Below, piece by piece: positions 5,130-7,823 of a stretch of DNA of 7,823 bases. The stretch is from CBFGRU01 sp965651255 (GTDB taxonomy: Bacteria > Planctomycetota > Phycisphaerae > Phycisphaerales > SM1A02). How positions within the stretch are numbered: position 1 is the stretch's first letter; each line of letters begins with the position of its first letter. The notes beneath the pieces are model-generated. The model ran no database searches. It had not been told where the DNA came from and saw only the letters and a list, made by a program, of their open reading frames with translations. A program made the position numbers and the translations under genes. The DNA lies in NCBI GenBank assembly GCA_965651255.1, contig CBFGRU010000150.1, forward strand, positions 1-7,823. The letters are read 5' to 3'.

Positions 5130-6503
5130 TCACCGCCTGCTTGCCGGTGCGAACCGGATTTCGATCTTCGGATAGAGATGCGCGAACGTCGGGGGAAGTG
5201 GCTCCGCGTTCAATTCTGCCAACATCGTGAACCCCGAGAGAAATCGCCGGGACTGATTGAATGTTCGCGCGCGGACCTCAACACGCTGGCCATATGGGAG
5301 CGTTCGATTGGGTGGTCCACCAAAGCGATCACGTTCCAGCGCCACTGGATCGGACGGCAGCGGCAGGTCGATCGGCGGCGCGTTGGTCGGCATGAACGAG
5401 TGGGCAAGCGGTACCCGCTGATTCATCCCCGGTATTCCACCGACGCCGGGATAGGGATCGTTCACATCACCCAGCCGCAACCGTTCACGCTGCAGGATCG
5501 CCGGATCAAACGGCACCCAGCCGACCTGATTCAGGTAATACTCACCCCACACAATCAGTCGCCCGCCGGTACCGCGTCGTTCAATCCCCACCACCGGCCG
5601 CGCGGGAATACCGGCAGCCCGCAGCGTGGCGACGCACACGGCGACGAGGTCTGCTGGCGAGCCGAAGCCCAACGAGGCCGCCGTCACCGAGCCATAGAAC
5701 TGCTGCGCTGCAATTGGATCATCCACCAACTGAATCTCATCGGTCAAGTTGAACATGTCCGACTCAGCCGGCTCACTGTCCGCAGGCCGGGGCTTCATTT
5801 GCGCATACCGCGGCGGTGTGATGCGCACATGGTTCACTGCGTAGCGCAGCAATTCCTTCGCGACCAGGTGCGGCGCGACGGTGCGCTGTCGGCCACCGGT
5901 CACTTCGCGCACGGCCCGCCGAAAGAGTTCATGCTCTTCCTCGATTCCGAACTGCGGATCGAATCCGCTGAACGATTCGTTCGGCCAATCTCGCGGCCAC
6001 GTAGCGCGCTGGGCACCTCTCTCATCAAACGTCACGTTCCACGTGGTTGCTTCAAATGTGAGACCGAATGTGAGGTTCATCGCCGGTGCGGCAGGGATCT
6101 CAACGCGGTACTCCGCCATTCGGTGTACCGGCTCAATTGCGTGCGACACCGCAACGGGGACGGCCTCACGACCCGCCCGCGCAGCGAACTCAATTGAATC
6201 GGCGTTCATCTGCATGTTCATCGCGCTCATGAGCAGCGGCGTCATGACGGTTCCGCGAAGGACATCACGCGAGTTCAGCGATGCGCTCATCCACCGGCTA
6301 ACTTCGGGCGGCGGATCGAACGGGCTCCACTCGATCGTCACCCGCAGCGCGACCGGATCGTGTTTGGTCACGACGCTTGCGCCGGCAGGCGGCGGTGAAC
6401 TGTCGGGTGGAACTGGCGGCGGTGCGAACGCAGCCACCATCATCCCGAGCATCGCCGGGAGCAACAGCCACGCTATGGTCCCCCTGGTTGGTGCGCGCTT
6501 CAT
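5130..6503 (-). CDS. exported transglutaminase-fold protein lacking catalytic Cys and His (probable pseudoenzyme)
   Basis: The protein is 457 residues from the ATG at 6503, which gives a normal signal peptide: MKRAPTRG, a hydrophobic core at about 10-24, then AAFA-PPP near 27. The frame extends to a GTG at 6524, so up to seven extra residues are possible. A Pro-rich linker follows, then a beta-rich N-terminal region. The transglutaminase-like core is recognisable at about residues 280-335: FGSPADLVAV...LRAAGIPARPVVG and IVWGEYYLNQVGWVPFDP. In active relatives the first block starts G-x-C and the second starts H-x-W. Here the Cys position is Pro (about 283) and the His position is Ile (about 317), while the Asp of FDP (about 333) remains. 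A Cys at about 290 is seven residues off the catalytic slot. A non-catalytic, extracytoplasmic binding role is therefore inferred. The gene starts soon after the ATPase stop at 6537, so it is very likely co-transcribed. Confidence 0.82.
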   Translation of the reverse strand: MKRAPTRGTIAWLLLPAMLGMMVAAFAPPPVPPDSSPPPAGASVVTKHDPVALRVTIEWSPFDPPPEVSRWMSASLNSRDVLRGTVMTPLLMSAMNMQMNADSIEFAARAGREAVPVAVSHAIEPVHRMAEYRVEIPAAPAMNLTFGLTFEATTWNVTFDERGAQRATWPRDWPNESFSGFDPQFGIEEEHELFRRAVREVTGGRQRTVAPHLVAKELLRYAVNHVRITPPRYAQMKPRPADSEPAESDMFNLTDEIQLVDDPIAAQQFYGSVTAASLGFGSPADLVAVCVATLRAAGIPARPVVGIERRGTGGRLIVWGEYYLNQVGWVPFDPAILQRERLRLGDVNDPYPGVGGIPGMNQRVPLAHSFMPTNAPPIDLPLPSDPVALERDRFGGPPNRTLPYGQRVEVRARTFNQSRRFLSGFTMLAELNAEPLPPTFAHLYPKIEIRFAPASRR

Positions 6504-6536
6504 GATCATCAGGATACGCGACACCCGGATCGACCG

Positions 6537-7823
6537 TCACATTTCGTACATGATCCGGCCATGCCTCTCCTGCCTCGATATGCGGTCGGTTGCGTAGAGA
6601 CCGGCAAGGACAAACTCTACACAACTGGCGCGAACGGCTTCACTCTCCGCAGCGTTGACCTCGAACGCTTTCTGCCAGACCGGTGGAACACGCTCGATCC
6701 GTGCCGCATAAGCACTGGATGGGAGCATGTCACCGACCTCGGTCTTGACGCCTCGACCGAAGATCTCGGCGATTTCTCCCAGTCCATGCTGGTCCACATA
6801 CTCTTCAAAAACGGTGCGGACCGCCTCGGCGAGGATAGCGTTCAAAACCTGCGCTTCAGACATCTGATGGGTGCCCATCATGTCAAGCTCGAGCTTCCCG
6901 GCGCTTGAGGAGATGAGATGCCCAAGGTCCGAAATCCGCGGGACGGCTGGACGTTCACCAAGCCGAATGCCACGTTGCCTCGCGCTCGCAACCATGGTGC
7001 GGAAGTTGGCGATCGATAGCCGTGCACTCACACCTGACTGCTGATCGACATACTTGCTCTTGCGCGCTGCGATCGACACCTGCTCGACAATCTCGTACAT
7101 GAATGGAGGCACAACGACGGGGTACTCGCCGTCCAGATCAATGGCGGCCTCCTGCTGCAAGATACGGATGCCGAGCTCGCGCTCGCGCGGGTAATGCGTT
7201 TGAATGACCGCCCCAATCCGGTCTTTGAGCTGCGGAATGACCTTGCCTGACCGGTTGTAGGTTGAGGGATTCGCGCTGAAGAGAATGAGAACATCAATGT
7301 CAAACCGCACCGGGTAACCGCGAATCTGAACGTCGCGTTCTTCCAGGATGTTGAACATCCCGACTTGCACGAGTTCATCAAGATCAGGCAGTTCATTCAT
7401 TGCGAAGATGCCACGGTGCATGCGCGGAATCAGGCCAAAATGAAGTGCTTCTTCCGCAGCCATGCTCGTTCCCATCGCGAGCTTGGCGGGGTCAATCTCA
7501 CCGATGATGTCGGCAAACTTCGTGCCCGGTGCAAGGCGCTCAACATACCGTTCATCACGCGGCCACCAGGCAATCGGAATGTCGTGCGGCTCCGCATCGC
7601 GGACTAACTTCTTTCCCGCTTTCGTGATCGGGTGCAGCGGGTCTTCGTGCACCGGCGACCCCGGGATATCGAGATAGGGCGTGTACTCGTCAAGAAACCG
7701 GGTAAGCAGCCGCATGAGCCGAGACTTGGCCTGCCCCTTCTCGCCGAGAAAGAGCATGTCGTGTCCCGCGATGATTGCGTTGTTGATCTCAGGAATGACC
7801 GTCTCGTCATACCCAAGAATGCC
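6537..7823 (-). CDS. MoxR/magnesium-chelatase-I-like AAA+ ATPase (5' end cut by window)
   Basis: The frame is open through the right edge, so the start is not visible; 428 residues are present. The leading residues GILGYDETVIPEINNAI followed by AGHDM read straight into the ATP-binding site and belong to the protein, so the internal ATG at 7757 is not the start. Walker A is GEKGQAKS (about 27-34). The Walker B region is RGIFAMNELPDLDEL (about 137-151), with Asn in place of the usual Asp before Glu. Sensor 1 lies at FSANPSTYNR (about 182-191), an arginine-finger-like LKDR at about 199-202, and a sensor 2-like SARLSIANFR at about 266-275. The order matches the BchI/MoxR branch, whose members act with a VWA partner to remodel or metallate protein complexes. 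The C-terminal 150 residues form a helical lid. It is the first gene of the minus-strand operon seen here, 33 bases before the transglutaminase-fold ATG at 6503. Confidence 0.9.
   Translation of the reverse strand, partial: GILGYDETVIPEINNAIIAGHDMLFLGEKGQAKSRLMRLLTRFLDEYTPYLDIPGSPVHEDPLHPITKAGKKLVRDAEPHDIPIAWWPRDERYVERLAPGTKFADIIGEIDPAKLAMGTSMAAEEALHFGLIPRMHRGIFAMNELPDLDELVQVGMFNILEERDVQIRGYPVRFDIDVLILFSANPSTYNRSGKVIPQLKDRIGAVIQTHYPRERELGIRILQQEAAIDLDGEYPVVVPPFMYEIVEQVSIAARKSKYVDQQSGVSARLSIANFRTMVASARQRGIRLGERPAVPRISDLGHLISSSAGKLELDMMGTHQMSEAQVLNAILAEAVRTVFEEYVDQHGLGEIAEIFGRGVKTEVGDMLPSSAYAARIERVPPVWQKAFEVNAAESEAVRASCVEFVLAGLYATDRISRQERHGRIMYEM

Noticed and set aside
5178..6197. Long plus-strand open frame (339 codons) opposite the transglutaminase-fold gene
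   Set aside because: It is antisense to a gene with a clear signal peptide and recognisable family blocks. Its translation is Arg/His-rich with no domain-like pattern, as expected of a shadow frame.
6537..7823. Asn in place of Asp in Walker B of the ATPase as a sign of inactivity
   Set aside because: As far as I recall, close relatives in this branch commonly read GIFA[IM]NELPDL, so this is probably the family norm; the other nucleotide-binding motifs are intact.
3341..7823. A true magnesium or cobalt chelatase operon
   Set aside because: No large H-subunit or tetrapyrrole gene is present, the VWA protein lacks the BchD ATPase-like half, and an exported transglutaminase-fold gene lies between the two.

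Overview
The window most resembles a bacterial chromosome of moderately high GC, possibly from Planctomycetota or a similar lineage. This rests on gene style only: GTG and possible TTG starts, few clear Shine-Dalgarno sites, a MoxR/BchI-like ATPase next to a von Willebrand A (VWA) protein, and secreted LTxxQ-type and Gly-rich proteins. No rRNA, tRNA, CRISPR array or recognisable transposase was seen.

Layout. On the plus strand, the 3' end of an unidentified gene (3-146) is followed by a roughly 275-base gap with a good promoter inside an inverted repeat, then a six-helix membrane protein gene (423-1220). Everything to the right is on the minus strand. Reading leftward from the right edge: an AAA+ ATPase of the MoxR/magnesium-chelatase-I type (6537-7823, N-terminus cut by the window); an exported transglutaminase-fold protein that appears to lack its catalytic Cys and His (5130-6503); a VWA protein with an intact MIDAS (3341-5086); an AT-richer intergenic stretch with a new promoter; a short secreted Gly-rich protein (2598-3080); and a secreted LTxxQ-type helical protein (1287-2597) whose GTG start directly follows the Gly-rich stop codon.

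The first three minus-strand genes look like one operon pairing an ATPase and a VWA partner (as in chelatase BchI/BchD and MoxR/VWA systems) with an exported, probably non-catalytic protein. The last two form a separate unit with its own promoter and ribosome binding site.

Two structures stand out. First, the Gly-rich/LTxxQ pair is bracketed by direct repeats of about 60 bp. The right copy is the true 3' end of the VWA gene with its stop and a few bases beyond. The left copy is an in-frame remnant of the same 17 codons and stop, lying just past the LTxxQ gene. This is the footprint expected of a cassette inserted at, or recombined into, the VWA 3' end. Second, a tandem 7-bp repeat (seven units, 3071-3119) lies between the well-placed ribosome binding site and GTG/ATG starts of the Gly-rich gene and its signal-peptide core. 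At the copy number present, the two are out of frame. Losing one unit or gaining two would join them into a normal signal peptide, so the gene may be a phase-variable secreted or surface protein caught in its OFF state.
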